Origin: Adiantum capillus-veneris
Taxonomy: Eukaryota > Streptophyta > Polypodiopsida > Polypodiales > Pteridaceae
Assembly: GCA_014529385.2 (NCBI GenBank)
Contig: CM043944.1
Location: forward strand, 76,341,884 to 76,405,883
Direction: 5' to 3'
Length of the DNA: 64,000 nt
In this document: one piece after another, positions 10,457 to 22,457 of the stretch
Layout: each line of letters begins with the position of its first letter
Numbering within the stretch: position 1 is the first letter of the stretch
Translations under genes and position numbers: made by a program
Notes under the pieces: generated by a model
Told to the model about the DNA's origin: nothing
Seen by the model: only the letters and a program-made list of their open reading frames with translations
Database searches by the model: none

Positions 10457-11765
10457 TGATGGGGGCTTTTCACAAGCCAAGCTCCCATACCCCTCTTCTC
10501 TCGTCCCCACCCCATGAAAACCCCCTCTTAGGGAGGGAGTGAAAAAAATCATTGGAAAAAGTAAGAAAAAAATAAAGTATGATTATGTAAATATATAAGA
10601 AAGGTAAAATAGGCCACCTCATGCCTACGGGGTAGCCCATCCCCACCTTGCCTCCTTTTTCTTCATTGTTGCCTTGCCATGTGTCCCTTTTCCTGTCCTC
10701 CACTCAAAAGGTCAACCCCCTCTCTCTTCCCCTTGTCCTTTCTCCTTTCTCTCTCCCCTCAAGCTACCCCACCTCTCACCAATAATGCATTATAACTCAC
10801 CAATAATGCACCAACTCACATGCAACTTACCCTATCTTCCAAAATAGTATACCCCACCCCCTCTTTCTCTCTCCTATCATATCCCATGACCCAAATATCC
10901 CCCTCTCTCTCTAAAGGGCGCCATGTCTCTTGTCTTGTAGCTAAAAAACCTCCCCCACACTCACACACACTCAATTTCACTGAAAAAGGTGCCCACAGAC
11001 CCATCCCCACCCGGTGGTTACCTGATTTTTCTTGTGTTCACACACATCTGCACACAGATTCACCTCTGAACACACTCCCCTCTCTCCCCTCTTGTAATTA
11101 CTTTATTCTCCATGTCACCTCTCACTTTTTTTCATCAACCCATCTCTCTCTCTTAGTCTCTCTCTCATGAGACTGCTGTTCTGGCACATATACACACAGC
11201 CAGACAAGTGGGGCCCACAGTCACATGGCCTATGTAGATAATGATTTCTTCATTTCTAAATTCTAAAATTTCTCCCCCCTCCTCCCCTATATAAAGAGGG
11301 TTCACCATCTCACTAAGGACACACACAACATCACCAAAGAGTACACTATGCACTGTGTGTGCCTAGTGCACACACACACACCCACACCATCACCATCACC
11401 GCAATCACCATGCTCGTATTAAGCATGACCTCTACACCCTTGGGCTATGGAAGATGAAGGGCAACTAAATGAAGGATGATGGCCATAACCCTCGTGCGAG
11501 TCTTCGCCATCAACTCCCACCTATCCGCCATGTGCTCTACCACTCTCTCCCTTCTCATTCCCCTACCCTATGCTCCCCATTTCATCGCCTTATTCTCTAA
11601 ATAAAGCTTGAGGTTTTGTGAGTATGTTTTCCTGCAATTTTTTGCCCATGTGAGGTGTGCGGAATCGCCGTCTTGTGTTTGGAGTGAGCTTGTGTATGTG
11701 TGAAGGGTGTGCGGATTCGCCATCCTTCTGTGGTGCCTAAGTACTAAGCCGCCATACCCCCTCCC

Positions 11766-11824
<59 letters not shown>

Positions 11825-12034
11825 TGATCTCATTTCCCTTCCTCTTCATCATTACTCCCAAGCATCCATCTCTCTTGGATGAAAACTTTGTTATGGTGGT
11901 GTGTTGTTTGCGTCCTAGCCACTGAAGCTAGGTGGTGCCCCCTGTTTGCTTTACCATGACAGGCTCGAGACGTGCCATTCGGTCCCCGGTGTTTTAGAGG
12001 CCGTCGGGGTTCGGGGCTCGCTTTGCTCCCATCA
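10457..12034 (+). repeat. 3' LTR of the Tat-like gypsy element
   Basis: Partner of 2755-4314. TATA box TATATAAAG at 11288-11296; CT microsatellite at 11769-11822. It carries a 21-bp tandem duplication near 10780-10810 that the left LTR lacks, and is missing about 5 bp near 11668 relative to it. Confidence 0.93.
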
Positions 12035-15000
12035 GCACCTTGAAGCAAGCATAGGGTTTCAACCTACACTCGACTGACTCTCGACTAATTCCTACAGAGG
12101 TCTCTACCCAATGTCTAAGCTACAGCCTTCAGGAGTGCATAAGAAGAGATTTTCTACAACGCTTTCAAGAGCCAAATACCCATCAAACGTTCTCGAAACG
12201 CCACAGAACATGAAGGAGACCCTATTAACACCAATAGGTTGCTCTCCCTAAGGTCCATGAACCAAAATCCCAACCCTAAACACCTGGTGCAAAATCACGT
12301 AGCATGTCTGCTCGAAATTTACATGTCGTCGTTTTTGAAAACTAAAGTGCCTAATGTGTAGCTCTACTCAATGCGAACGCGTGGATATGCTGAAATGCAA
12401 AAACAGACAACGTATGCTCACCGAATCACCAGATGTAGCTCGTAAGTTGAGTTCGCAAAACCAGACCGTACAACCACAATGTAGGTGTTAGCGTGTAGCT
12501 CTCGTCGGGGGCAACACGCTGCACTTCTCTGCACTCGATTCTGACCATCAATGCGCATGTAGCATCAAGATGAAACTCTCACTCTCTCTCATACACAATA
12601 CGCTCACTCACACCGACAGAACTTTTAAAAATGACAAAGTTTTTTCTCATTAAGGTCAAAAAGTGGTATAAATACCTTACAATCTCAAATCCTAATGTTC
12701 CAATTTAACCATTGAGGCGGTCCGGGGCGGGCAACGAGAAGAGTGGCCTCTAAACACCCTTCGAGGCTCCCGTGCTTCTCAATTAGGGCTGGGGTAAGCA
12801 GAATCAGAGACAACAACAACCCACAGCCCGAAACCAAACAAGGAAAGGGCCACCACCTAGTTGTAGATGCGAACTAGGACGCACGTGATATCTCCTTGTA
12901 CTCAAACGCACAAAGAGAGGGGAATGCAAGATAGCCACACACACCAAACACAAACATTCACCACGCCAGAGAGAGGTAAAGCGCACAAATCAACTTGAGC
13001 AACTCAGTCTTAGCCTTAAAGACTAGATGCACACAAAGCTTGATGAGAAATAGGGAGACAACTCAAAACTTGACCTTGTTGCCAATACACAAATTGTCTT
13101 AGGGTCACGGGAGCCCTCTCACCGAGCACCCTCTTACAATTGAAAGTTTTGGCAAACAATTCAACAAGCCCTCAAACCACCAAGCATGAAATGGCACAAC
13201 AAACTTCAAGGACAATATACCTTCAACCACCTGATGAGCCAACTTATCAAGTCAATTTGGAGAGAAGAGTCGTAGTTGCAGCATACAATTGCACCCAAAA
13301 CTATGAATCTTATTTATGGACAAGAGTAGGCTACAAGTGTGATTGGAGAGTACAGTATCACTCCACTCCTCTAGATGGCATAACTAACTTCAGGCTTCTC
13401 CATGCACCTATGTGTAGTGATGGAATAGAGCACTCACAATGCACACACTCTACACAACTAGGCTTGAAGAGTGGTGTGTTATGTGTTGAGAATGGTTTGG
13501 TGTAGTGTGATCATGTGATGTTTTACAAGGGAGAGAAGGGCTCTATTTATAGGTTTTAGAAGCCCCGATTTGGATTAGGCCTAATCAAGTTTATTTGAAG
13601 GAATAGAAGATTATGCATATTTTTATTTTTATTTTAATGAGGGTGGGTCTCTCTTGTCCTTTGAGTCACATGGATGTGGGCTCAAGGAAAGAGAATTTTT
13701 GAGGATGAAAGGAGAGAGGATTGAGTGAATAATTTGGGAGTGCCTACTCTAGTAGAGGGTGCATTTTACAATAAGGTTAGTGGTTAGTAGTTAGTAATTA
13801 TCACAATAAAATATTTACAAAATCATTCACCAAATGGTGAGATATATGATGAGAAAAGTTAGAGAAAGGATAAGCTTGTAAAGCAAGGTTGAAGCTTGGA
13901 GAAGTTGACATTCACCTCTTTACAGCACCGGTAGAAGAAGCGGTCAACATGGCGAAGTAACGCGTGTCGATGAAGCTACGTTATCTTCAAACCTTGGAAA
14001 ATTCATGATAAAGCCTTCATTTGCAGAGATTAACCTTGGATTTTTGCTGATTTTTTGAAGTTCTTTACAAAACTGAAGAGAGTATGGTAATATGGACATA
14101 TATGTAGAGAGAAAGGGTGACACCTAGGGTGTAGAAATGGAGGATGAAGGCTATGGAGGTGTGAGAGAAGTGGCAATGGTGAAGAGGGTGAATTAGGACA
14201 TGGGAGTTGCAGGTTAGGGAGTGGGAAGGAGAGGGAGGAGTGTGTGTGAAAGAGGAAAATGATAAAGTGGAAGAGGGAGTGTGGATGCATAGCATGGGCA
14301 AACTGGGGTCCACCAATAAAATCATAGCTCACAGCTCGTAGCTCAAAAAAATATGAAAACATTTGAGGTGAAAGTTCAGCTCACGAGCTACAACTTTTGT
14401 TTGTATTACCTTTTCAAATTCGGGGAGCATGTGATCTTTAAAAATTCAGCAAAACCGACTGTTTTTTCCACTGCACAAAGTCCTTGTGAGGTCCTTCTTT
14501 GGATGATTCTTTTGAATACCTCCAAGAGTGAGCTCCCCATGGTGCATGCATGCATGCCACATACCCTTGACCTTATTTGGTAGGTCTATAATTGAAGATA
14601 TTATTGAGATCATGATATAAGTGAATAGTACAACTAAGAAAATCAAATATTGAGGGCTGTAAACAAATATGTACATGTCAAATATAAATAATATAGGTGG
14701 AAAAAATATAAGGGGGTCAAAATAAATCTCTCTCATTATAAGTCTACCATAAAAATATGAATATTTTTTGTGGTCTAATTTATGAGAGTAATAGAGAATA
14801 GATGTAGGAAGGAAAAAATGACAATAGTGAAAAAATATACACATAAATAAAACTAGTTTTTTTGGATTTTTGTTGGGATGGAGTTACACCAAAAATAAGA
14901 GAAGCTTGCATGAAATTATTTTTATATGGAATAAAGAGTATGCAAAATGGTAAGAAAAAATATGGTAATGGTGAGTCAATGTACATAGCATAAATAACAC

Positions 15001-15748
15001 ACCATAGGTAGAAATATTTAAATAAATACCAAAATAATTATGAAAAATCCTTTTATTTAGGCCCTATATATAATGAAATATTTATACAAAAATGGGCCAT
15101 AATATTTTTTATTTATTTTATTTTACATATTTTATTTATTTTTTTGGCTCAACTAGCCAAGTGACTAGCTAGCTTAGGGTTTTAAGAAAATATGAAGAAA
15201 GTCCCCTAACTCACACACGCCTATGTACAGTGAAATGGTAGGCATAGCCACAGTGTTTGAGTGATTTGATAGGGTGAGGTAGCTTACTATGGCAATTATG
15301 GAAAGCCGAAAAACGGCTATCACCATCTACTCAATCTAAATGTCAAAAATGGGATACAATCTAGAAACTTCTACAAGCCCCACTATTTACAAAGGTGAAA
15401 TGTCGGTTTTTCTCAATTAAAGAATAATTAAAAATAATAATATTCCTTCGAGCAATCATTCTCCGTAGGGCGTGTCCAGCTGCTAACAAGGAAGCTCTCA
15501 AAAGTGGATCCTCAAGAATGGATACTCAAGAATGAAGCCTCCTTGTAGAAAGCTTTCCTTTTAAAGGCTTTCACCACAATCCCTTCTACTATGGGTTTAA
15601 GCTTGAGCCCTCTACCTAGCATATACAACTTTGGAACTCCCAATGAGCCCAAGACTTATACAAAGTGAGTTGGAAATGTTATGCACAACCATAGCATATC
15701 TCCCACTTGATGCATAACCGATGTAGCATGTGTTAGCCAATGCTAACA
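12035..15748 (-). repeat. Probable continuation of the interrupted minus-strand LTR
   Basis: It resumes the DNA split by the Tat-like insertion (GCAC at 12035-12038). A minus-strand TATA box (CCTATAAATAG) lies at 13543-13553. The far end at 15748 (minus strand TGTTAGC) matches the inner border at 2664 (TGTTGGC) as an LTR terminal inverted repeat and abuts a polypurine tract. If this is one LTR it is about 3.8 kb. It could instead be two adjacent LTR remnants, because the last 250 bp belong to a family also found at 21468. The middle is AT-rich; the 13140-13505 plus-strand frame (121 codons) shows no recognisable domain. Confidence 0.45.
15493..15738 (-). repeat. LTR segment, inverted copy of 21468-21710
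   Basis: About 245 bp are the reverse complement of 21468-21710 at roughly 90% identity by eye. The two copies point outwards and bracket the gypsy pol remains between them. Confidence 0.85.
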
Positions 15749-15761
15749 TTCCCCCCTTCCT
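15749..15761 (-). promoter_or_regulatory. Polypurine tract beside the minus-strand LTR border
   Basis: The minus strand reads AGGAAGGGGGGAA followed by TGTTAGC. This is the same layout as the polypurine tract of element E2 at 25581, so 15748 is a genuine LTR outer edge. Confidence 0.75.
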
Positions 15762-15853
15762 AATTTGGTGCAAAACATGGTGACATGGTAGAAATCAAGT
15801 CCATGGAAGAAATGTTGAGCTGCAAAACATAAGAACAAGTAATGAGCATCAAA

Positions 15854-16090
15854 GTGTTAAGTATGGAGCCTGATTTACCCCTTGTATTTTTTGTGTTTAA
15901 AACGCACATTTGTACGGCCCACGTTATGAGGAGAAGCCATCGTGCGTGAAGAAAAACAACTCGTCGGAAAATAAAATCATTCGCCGGAAACCAAAATTTT
16001 CACGCCCAGTCTCGAGCCCAAGATCTAGACTCGCTTCGCCGGAATATTCTGGCCAGTCGTCGGCGATCGGAAAGTGGTCGGAACCCTTTT
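15854..16090 (+). repeat. Fragment of a copia-A type LTR, plus orientation
   Basis: It starts TGTTAAGTATGGAGCC and matches, as reverse complement, the outer 240 bp of the copia-A 3' LTR (36638 back to about 36400), including the region around GGCTTCTCCTCATAA. Similarity is lost after about 16090. No partner LTR of this copy is seen nearby. Confidence 0.7.
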
Positions 16091-16286
16091 CTTTATTTGT
16101 ACCAAGTAGGCCTTGTGTGAGTGTGTGGGGCTTCTCTCTCATCCCCCCTCATGTAGGGCTCGCACCCTCCTTGTAGGGAGTAGAATTTTTACTATTAACA
16201 CCTCAAACCCCTTATGGTTAGGCCCGGTTCCCACTACAAGCTTGGCCCTTAAGCAATTCAAGCTTGGGCTGGGTCTCGTTCGACTG

Positions 16287-16430
16287 GGTTCTCACCTCAA
16301 GTACATCTCTAGCATCTCAAGCATGTCAAGCACCTCAATCATCTCAATCATCAAGCACCTCAAGCATCTCAAGCACCTCAAGCACCTTAGTCATCAAGCA
16401 TGACAAGCACCTCACGCACCTTAATCTTGG
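16287..16430. repeat. Imperfect 9-bp minisatellite (CACCTCAAG/CATCTCAAG)
   Basis: Roughly fifteen degenerate 9-base units, CAC/CAT-CTC-AAG or AAT. Overlapping Ser/Thr-rich frames (16113-16545) are products of this repeat. Confidence 0.8.
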
Positions 16431-18886
16431 GCCGGGTTCCCACCTCAAGCACATGACTAGCTTACCTAAGGTCAAAGGATGTTTACACTCATTATTGGAG
16501 GTATTCAATGAAGCTAACCCTAAGGTCTTATGCTCCATTGGTTAGCCTTGCTCTTTGATAGACCATCTCTCATTTGTGCCCCTTTACCATTGGCCCTGTG
16601 TTGAGATAGATCTATAAGCACATTGTCCCATATCTTAACCCTTGTTCCCGTTTATTCTCCCACATTAAGTGATCAATTTAATATGATAAAATCATTTGGG
16701 TTGGTTAGATATTAGATTTTATGACACAACTACCATTGGGTTACACAAAAAACTACTCACATAATGTAGCTCGATATTTAGGTTAACCACATTTTTTGGG
16801 CTTACTAGATGGAGGAATCATTGATTTTTTGAGATACCGTGTCTGAGGAATCTAAGATAAAGCCTTGCAAGTCTTTGATGGATAATGCACATATGGTTCA
16901 CTTAAACTAGATGGATTTCAAGTTGGACTTTCATACGGTTTTTTTTGGGAATTTCGAGGATGGTTTAGAGTTGAATCCTCATGCTGTTTTCAAGACATGA
17001 ATTGGAAAACATTGAATAAAGCAAAACATAATGGTCTTTTGAGCTCAAGTTTTGAAGTCCTTGCATGCACATATCTAACTTACAGCTCATATATGGCTCG
17101 ATGTCATATAGTACGGGCAAGCATGTCGGGTAACTTATGTTGAGGATAGATACAACTTTATACCAATGAAAGAATAAGGTTAACTAATTTCTTCTTAGGC
17201 CGTGACTAAACATGTGTGGATATTGCATATGTTTGATGGATATATTGGTGTATCAAACAGCTACTCGTTTATTGCTACTCTGTTTACTAGTCTATCCCGA
17301 TGATCTTTTTATATTGGGCTCATGCACACTCTCACACAAGCAGGATGCAATCTAGGTTGCCACTTGTTCTCTAGAAACTGACGCGCTCAAAGTTTTCTCA
17401 ATTGTTGGAATTTGAGCTGATATATTATTAATCGACCTTACATGGTTCTTTAGATAAACAACGCACAGTTTTTTGACACAAACTGTTACTCTCTTTATTT
17501 GTATTGATATCTTTAGTCATACATAACTAAGAGTGGTCTGAACTAATACAGGCAAAGCACATTTTTATTTGGCAAAGCAAAGGCAGTGCCTTTATATGGC
17601 ATATAAAGGCACGTAGCTAATTAGCATAGGAAAGATGCTCTTTGTTTATGGTATTGAAGCCTTAAACCTCCCGTGGAGGGTCTCATTATGAGATGGTACT
17701 TATACTGAGTTTTTTCTTTGAAAAATTGCCCCATATACAAAGAAGATTCTGCTAGATTTTGGTCAGAATGCTTACATTGATTGCTCTTTCAATAAACTAA
17801 TACACATATCTCACCACAGCTCAAACCATCGGTTGTTTTAATGTATTGATTTTTAGTGTACTATTTAAATGCAATTGTTTAAGTATGGTTCAATTTTGAG
17901 GGTTTTCATACATAAACACACACACACACACACACACACACACGACTTCCACATGGCGTCCTCACACCATTCCACCTCTTCAAGCCTTGGAACACCCTCT
18001 TTGACTTAAGGAAATTCCCATTTTTCATGGCCACCTTTTTACATACTTTACTTTCTACTCTATGATTGAGTACTTCAGCTATAAAAGCCAGATGAAATTT
18101 CACCTTGCCAAATTTAGGCATACAATCCTTGCAACAATCTGACCCTTAACATGCCTGCTCATTGAGGCCGTCTAAACACAAGGAAATCATCTACAACCAT
18201 CCTTTAGTCAACTACAAAAAACTTCGACCATCCATATCTTGCTCATTGGGGATCCGATGAGCAAGTTGTTAGTTTGTGCTGACTCCTACATCAATTTCTA
18301 CCTTCTTGAGCTCGGGAAAAGCCCAAAAAATAGCAGATGGCATGACTTCCCAAGAAAACAACCTGTCACACACCTTGCCCCGGGCACAACTTTGAATCCT
18401 CATAACATGATATTCGTGACTCAGATTGCCGATCTGAAAAGACCATCTGGCTGCATAATTTACACATTATGCACCCATAACTTCAAACTGGCTTCAACCA
18501 CTTGGCAGCACCTGCCCATCCGTCTCAAATATGTAAACACACTCAAATTTAAAGCTTAATATCTTCCACTCTATATATTTGTTTGATGAGCCGTCTGGAC
18601 AACTGACTCATCACCTAAGCTGTACATTTCTTAGTAGAAAACCAATCTTTCATACAATCTTCACGTGTCAGCCCAATTGGTTCGTTTTGAAGTACTTTTG
18701 GTCTACATAAAAAACCACATAATGCATACATTCCTGCTAATATGATGCCACAAGTAGTTCTAGCATAGATCATAAATTTATCAAAGTTCATGGATAAAAG
18801 CAAAACTTTGTTTTTCATCTTGTGCCCGCAAACGGCACGACATCCAACCCCTCTAAACCTGCACATCGTCCTATATGTGCCAATCT
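16431..18886. other. No gene recognised; AT-rich DNA
   Basis: About 2.4 kb with no credible ORF. It contains a CA microsatellite at 17916-17943. The 106-codon frame at 18239-18559 and the minus frame at 18615-18866 show no motif. It lies between an LTR fragment and minus-strand gypsy pol remains and may be decayed 3' sequence of that element. Confidence 0.5.
17916..17943. repeat. (CA)n microsatellite
   Basis: About 14 uninterrupted AC units. Confidence 0.9.
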
Positions 18887-19267
18887 TTAGAGGTTGTCCA
18901 ATGCAGCCTCACCTTCCAAAGTCACATATTCATCATCTAAATCCTTAGCTTCATCCATAACGAAGTCTTTATCATCAATTTGAAGTTCTTCATTTCTCCT
19001 TTTATATAGCTTGATATGCTTACTTGATGCAACTAGAAGTTTCCACTCCGTACCATCCATCTCACATAACTTGTAGGTAGCATTAGAAAAAGGATTTTTA
19101 ACAACATACATACCAAACCACTGCTTAACCATCTTTTGCATAGCTGTGTATTGGTTGTCAAAACTGCTATCATAAACAAGAACCCAATCCTCCTCTTGAA
19201 TAGCACATGGCCTTAGCCTATGCCGTTTGTCAAAATCCTCCTTATTTTTCAAGCGAGCACTCTTCAA
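18887..19267 (-). pseudogene. pol: Gypsy integrase C-terminal region (fungal-like lineage)
   Basis: 126 codons containing KRHRLRPCAIQEEDWVLVYD, QWFGMYVVKN and YKLCEMDGTEW. This is the C-terminal DNA-binding part after the integrase core. The wording RHRLRP, DWVLVYDSS and RWFGPYVV is, as I remember it, characteristic of basidiomycete gypsy families. It is the last coding segment of a pol that runs from about 21474 down to here, broken into several frames. A phylogeny is needed for the origin. Confidence 0.75.
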
Positions 19268-19357
19268 TTTCTCCTTTGCAGCTTCTATATCTTTGCTTCT
19301 CCTCTCTAGCTGTCAAATTCTTGAAGAAATCAAATCTTCTTTGCTCATTTCTAGATC

Positions 19358-19965
19358 TCAAGGCAAGATACTCCATGTAGTCACTTCCTCTTCAAGAGGC
19401 ATAATAGGCTTTTGTCCATACATAAGATCTGATGGCATGAAACCTGTAATTGCACTGTGTGTAGTATGGTCTTCCCATAAAACATAAGGAAGTAACCACA
19501 GATGAATCACCAATATGACCCTTTCATGCTTTAGCCAATGCCTTGACAATGGGAGGATGTCCTCTTTCACTTTTTCCATTCCCTTCAGGATTGTATGCAG
19601 TAGTGAGTGTTAACTTGACACCCCTAGGAGCAAACAATTCTCTGGATTTGTCAACATCCAACTCTCTTCTATCTGCAATAATTTTTCCAACACAACCATA
19701 TCTACATATTACATCTTCTAGCAAGAACTTGCATACCATACTTGTAGCTTTGGTTTGCAAATTCAACCTGGTTCATCATATCTTCCTTGGCAAGAACGTT
19801 GTATCTTATTTTCCATAACCCTGTGGACATTGTAATCAAATCAACTACCCATTTGAAATGTATGCACAATGGATATTCTGGATGTAATCCATCTTGATGC
19901 TTTACATTTGAGTACATTTGACATACAGTACAAGTTTCAAAAAAGTGCTCCACATCTTTATACAT
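19358..19965 (-). pseudogene. pol: Gypsy integrase zinc finger and DDE core, frameshifted
   Basis: Three frames together cover the domain. The 19965-19702 frame has the CxxC half of the zinc finger (CTVCQ) and WVVDLITM with the first catalytic Asp. The 19766-19524 frame has ICRYGCVGKIIADR with the second Asp, and NPEGNGKSERGH with Glu. The 19579-19358 frame has HTTHSAITGFMPSDLMYGQK. All three catalytic acidic residues can be seen, but frame changes separate them. Confidence 0.8.
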
Positions 19966-20303
19966 ACCCTTCCACCAATATTAGCATAAGTGGCCGGAAC
20001 TCCCTTTTGTCCTACCCATAATGACTCATGAAATTCTTTTAAGTATTTGAAGTTGTGCTACCTTATCACAAACAACTCACTGAGGGGTCCCTCTCCGCTT
20101 CTTTGGATGCTTCCATAGAAACCCATCCTGTAAGAAATACCCATAAGCCTTCTTTTGGATATGTTTAACTGCTTTTTTGGTGGACAGTCCTCATGCTTCT
20201 TTAGTGTACTCAAATATTTTCCAATCAGCAACAACCATTCACCTTCATACTTGTCTTTTGCAGTTTGGAAGAGGTAAAGAACCTCAATCCCACATATTTA
20301 AGC

Positions 20304-20905
20304 TTAAAAACTTATAGTCTCTTTGTCTTCAAACCTGGCCCTAGACAACATGTCACGTACCGAATTATCCTTCCCTGCAATATGATGAAACTTGGGATTT
20401 AGTGACTTAATATATGCTATCCAACGTAGCATGGCTATGTCTGGTGTAGAATAACTTGTGATCATCCCAAGTAATGGTAAGCAATATGTCTCTACTATCA
20501 CAAAAGCACCAATAAAGTACTCCTTGTCACACCTTAGGGCAGTTGCTACACCCCAAAGTTGCCTTTTAGCCTGCGGATATGCTCTCTACTGAGCACTTAA
20601 TACTTTAGCACCAAATCTAATAGCATACCTTTTCCTTGGTCTTCATCCTATCCAATATCCCACCCAATACGTGTAGGACTCGTGTCAACCATTATAATAA
20701 TTGGATTTTTGCTTTTGTAGTCTGGTTTCCTTAATGTAGGAGCCTCTTGTAATACCTTCTTCAGTTTACACACAACTTTTGAGCGTTCTTCTTTCCAAAA
20801 AAAATTATATCCCTTCCTAAGCAATTGGTATAAAACCTCTGTAACATGTGAAAAATGGGGTAACCATATTGAGTAAAAAATACATGTACCTAAAAATATT
20901 TGCAC
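20304..20905 (-). pseudogene. pol: Gypsy RT connection and RNase H remains
   Basis: The 20905-20648 frame carries the RT-RNase H connection (FFWKEERSKVVCKLKKVLQ) and the start of RNase H (IIIMVDTSPTRIGW). The 20501-20304 frame carries the RNase H end (HHIAGKDNSVRDMLSRARF). The 150 bp between are out of frame or decayed. Confidence 0.75.
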
Positions 20906-21474
20906 TATTGCATGTCTCCTTCATCCTTTGAATCCACTTTGACTGGTCTTGGTATTCTTCTAGATGGCCCACACAAGTGTCCCACAATCAAAACTTCTTT
21001 GACCCCAAACATAGACTTTTGGCCTAAGAGTGTAAGGTTGACCTCTTCAAGCCTCGATAATATCTTGTCACGATCAACAATATGGTTAGCCACAAATTGT
21101 TTGCACCTCCTTTGATCTTTGGTTTCACCTTTTTCACCCTCTTGACACCCTTTTATCAGCACGTTGTCAATAAAAGGCATGGTGATTTGAGGAATGAAAT
21201 CCTGTAGCACTTTGTTCATCCCATTCATCATGTGGGAAACTCAATTAGTTGCACCCTGTGGCAATGTACACATTGTTACTAATCTCAAAGAAGTACCCAT
21301 GGTTGTCATATCCTTTCTTTCTACAACTAATTGAAAATGATCATAATCTGAATACAAGTCTCCCATAGAATAGATGGCAAAAGCCTCTACAAAATCATCA
21401 ACCACTAGACCTCTTTCTACATTTTTGATAGTTACCTTGTTTACAGAACGCATATTGGTAGCAGCCCCTAGCAC
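20905..21474 (-). pseudogene. pol: Gypsy reverse transcriptase remains, catalytic Asp lost
   Basis: The 21474-21241 frame has MRSVNKVTIKN, GDLYSDYDHFQL and TLPQGATN, followed by an in-frame TGA. The 21231-20905 frame resumes with MMNGMNKVLQDF and MPFIDNVLIKG, where the second catalytic Asp of the xxDD box is Asn. Gag and protease are absent: the homology ends exactly where a plus-strand LTR starts at 21468. Confidence 0.8.
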
Positions 21475-22437
21475 ATGCTACACCAGTTATGCATCAAGTA
21501 GGAGATATGCTATGGTTGTGGATAATATTTCCAACTCACTTTGTATAAGTCTTGGGATCATTGGGAGTTCCACAGTTTTATATGCTAGGTAGAGGCTCAA
21601 GCTTAAACCCATAGTAGAAGGGATTGTGGTGAAAGCCTTTAAAAGGAACACTTTATGCAAAGAGGCTTCATTCTTGAGTATCCACTCTTGAGGATCCACT
21701 TTTGAGAGCTCTCTCTCTCTTGAGTGTTCACTCTATGGCCTAGCCTTGAGCTCAATGCCCATGCTTAAGAGGCTAGTGCTAATCATTGTAATTAGAGTAA
21801 GATCTTCTTGATTAATATAATCCTTATTTTACTCATTAGTCTCATCTTCTCTACATTTCATTATGTCATGAAGTAGTATTATACTCTCATTATTCTAGAT
21901 TTGAGAGAGGTATGTACTCCTTGCTATTAACCACTCTTATTCTTCTATAAGCATTTAATTTGTGATATTTAGCATCACCAATTAGGTTGATTAAGTTGGG
22001 TCTTAATATTGTAATTAGTTTGTGTGCACTATTGTTTGCTTGTGTGTAGATAGGTTTTATAAAACTCTAGCACCATTCACCTCGTGTGTGTAGCTACTGA
22101 TTAGGTGCCATGATTGGCATGTGGTGATTGGAGAGGCCAACACCAATGTAATTATTGAGTGCTTATCATTAGTGTGCTTGGAGTTTTTAGTCTATGGTAA
22201 GTTGGACTTTGGTGGACTTGATGTGTGTAGGAGTTGATTGATTAGTGATGATTAGAGTATTATTAGAGCTAGTCTTGCCATGGCTGATATCTACTTGCAT
22301 TGGAGAGATATTCTCTTGAATCTTCCATTTCTATTCATCCGATGCTCGTTCTTCCATGCCCTAGATGGGTTGCCGATCCACGGATTTAATAATTTTGTGT
22401 GGGTTGCAATTAGGGCGTACTACAATGCCTCCCAACA
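21468..22437 (+). repeat. LTR in plus orientation, about 970 bp
   Basis: Its first 245 bp match the minus-strand LTR end at 15748 in inverted orientation, lacking the outermost dozen bases. It has a TATA-like TTTTATAAAACT near 22057-22068 and ends CAACA at 22437, followed at once by a primer-site-like sequence. Its partner 3' LTR is not seen in the window. Confidence 0.65.
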
Positions 22438-22439
22438 TT

Positions 22440-22457
22440 TAATACCGTTGCTGGGGA
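22440..22457 (+). promoter_or_regulatory. Decayed tRNA-Asp type primer-binding site
   Basis: TACCGTTGCTGGGGATT follows the LTR end by a few bases and resembles the tRNA-Asp type site (TGGCGCCGTTGCCGGGGA) with transitions at the GGCGC part. It supports a plus-strand element starting here. Confidence 0.6.

Larger units (their letters stand above)
2755..12034 (+). mobile_element. Complete Ty3/gypsy LTR retrotransposon, Tat-like, 9.3 kb
   Basis: Order: LTR (2755-4314), primer site, leader, one long gag-pol frame (5173-10332), polypurine tract, LTR (10457-12034). It is flanked by the 4-bp duplication GCAC. Pol has the gypsy order protease, RT, RNase H, integrase, and carries a second RNase H between the first RNase H and integrase. 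That second domain is the hallmark of the Tat lineage (Tat/Ogre/Retand). There is no chromodomain. The two LTRs differ by about 33 substitutions over roughly 1.53 kb (about 2%, counted by eye) plus a 21-bp tandem duplication present only in the right LTR near 10780-10810. Coding damage is light: one TAG in RT. Confidence 0.93.

Noticed and set aside
13231-13260. CTGATGA core, possible third hammerhead
   Set aside because: No GAAA core or helix I partner follows at a suitable distance.
13140-13505. 121-codon plus-strand ORF
   Set aside because: No recognisable motif, within probable LTR sequence transcribed from the other strand.
18239-18866. Host gene candidates (106-codon plus, 83-codon minus)
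   Set aside because: No domain, no plausible exon structure, surrounded by retroelement remains.
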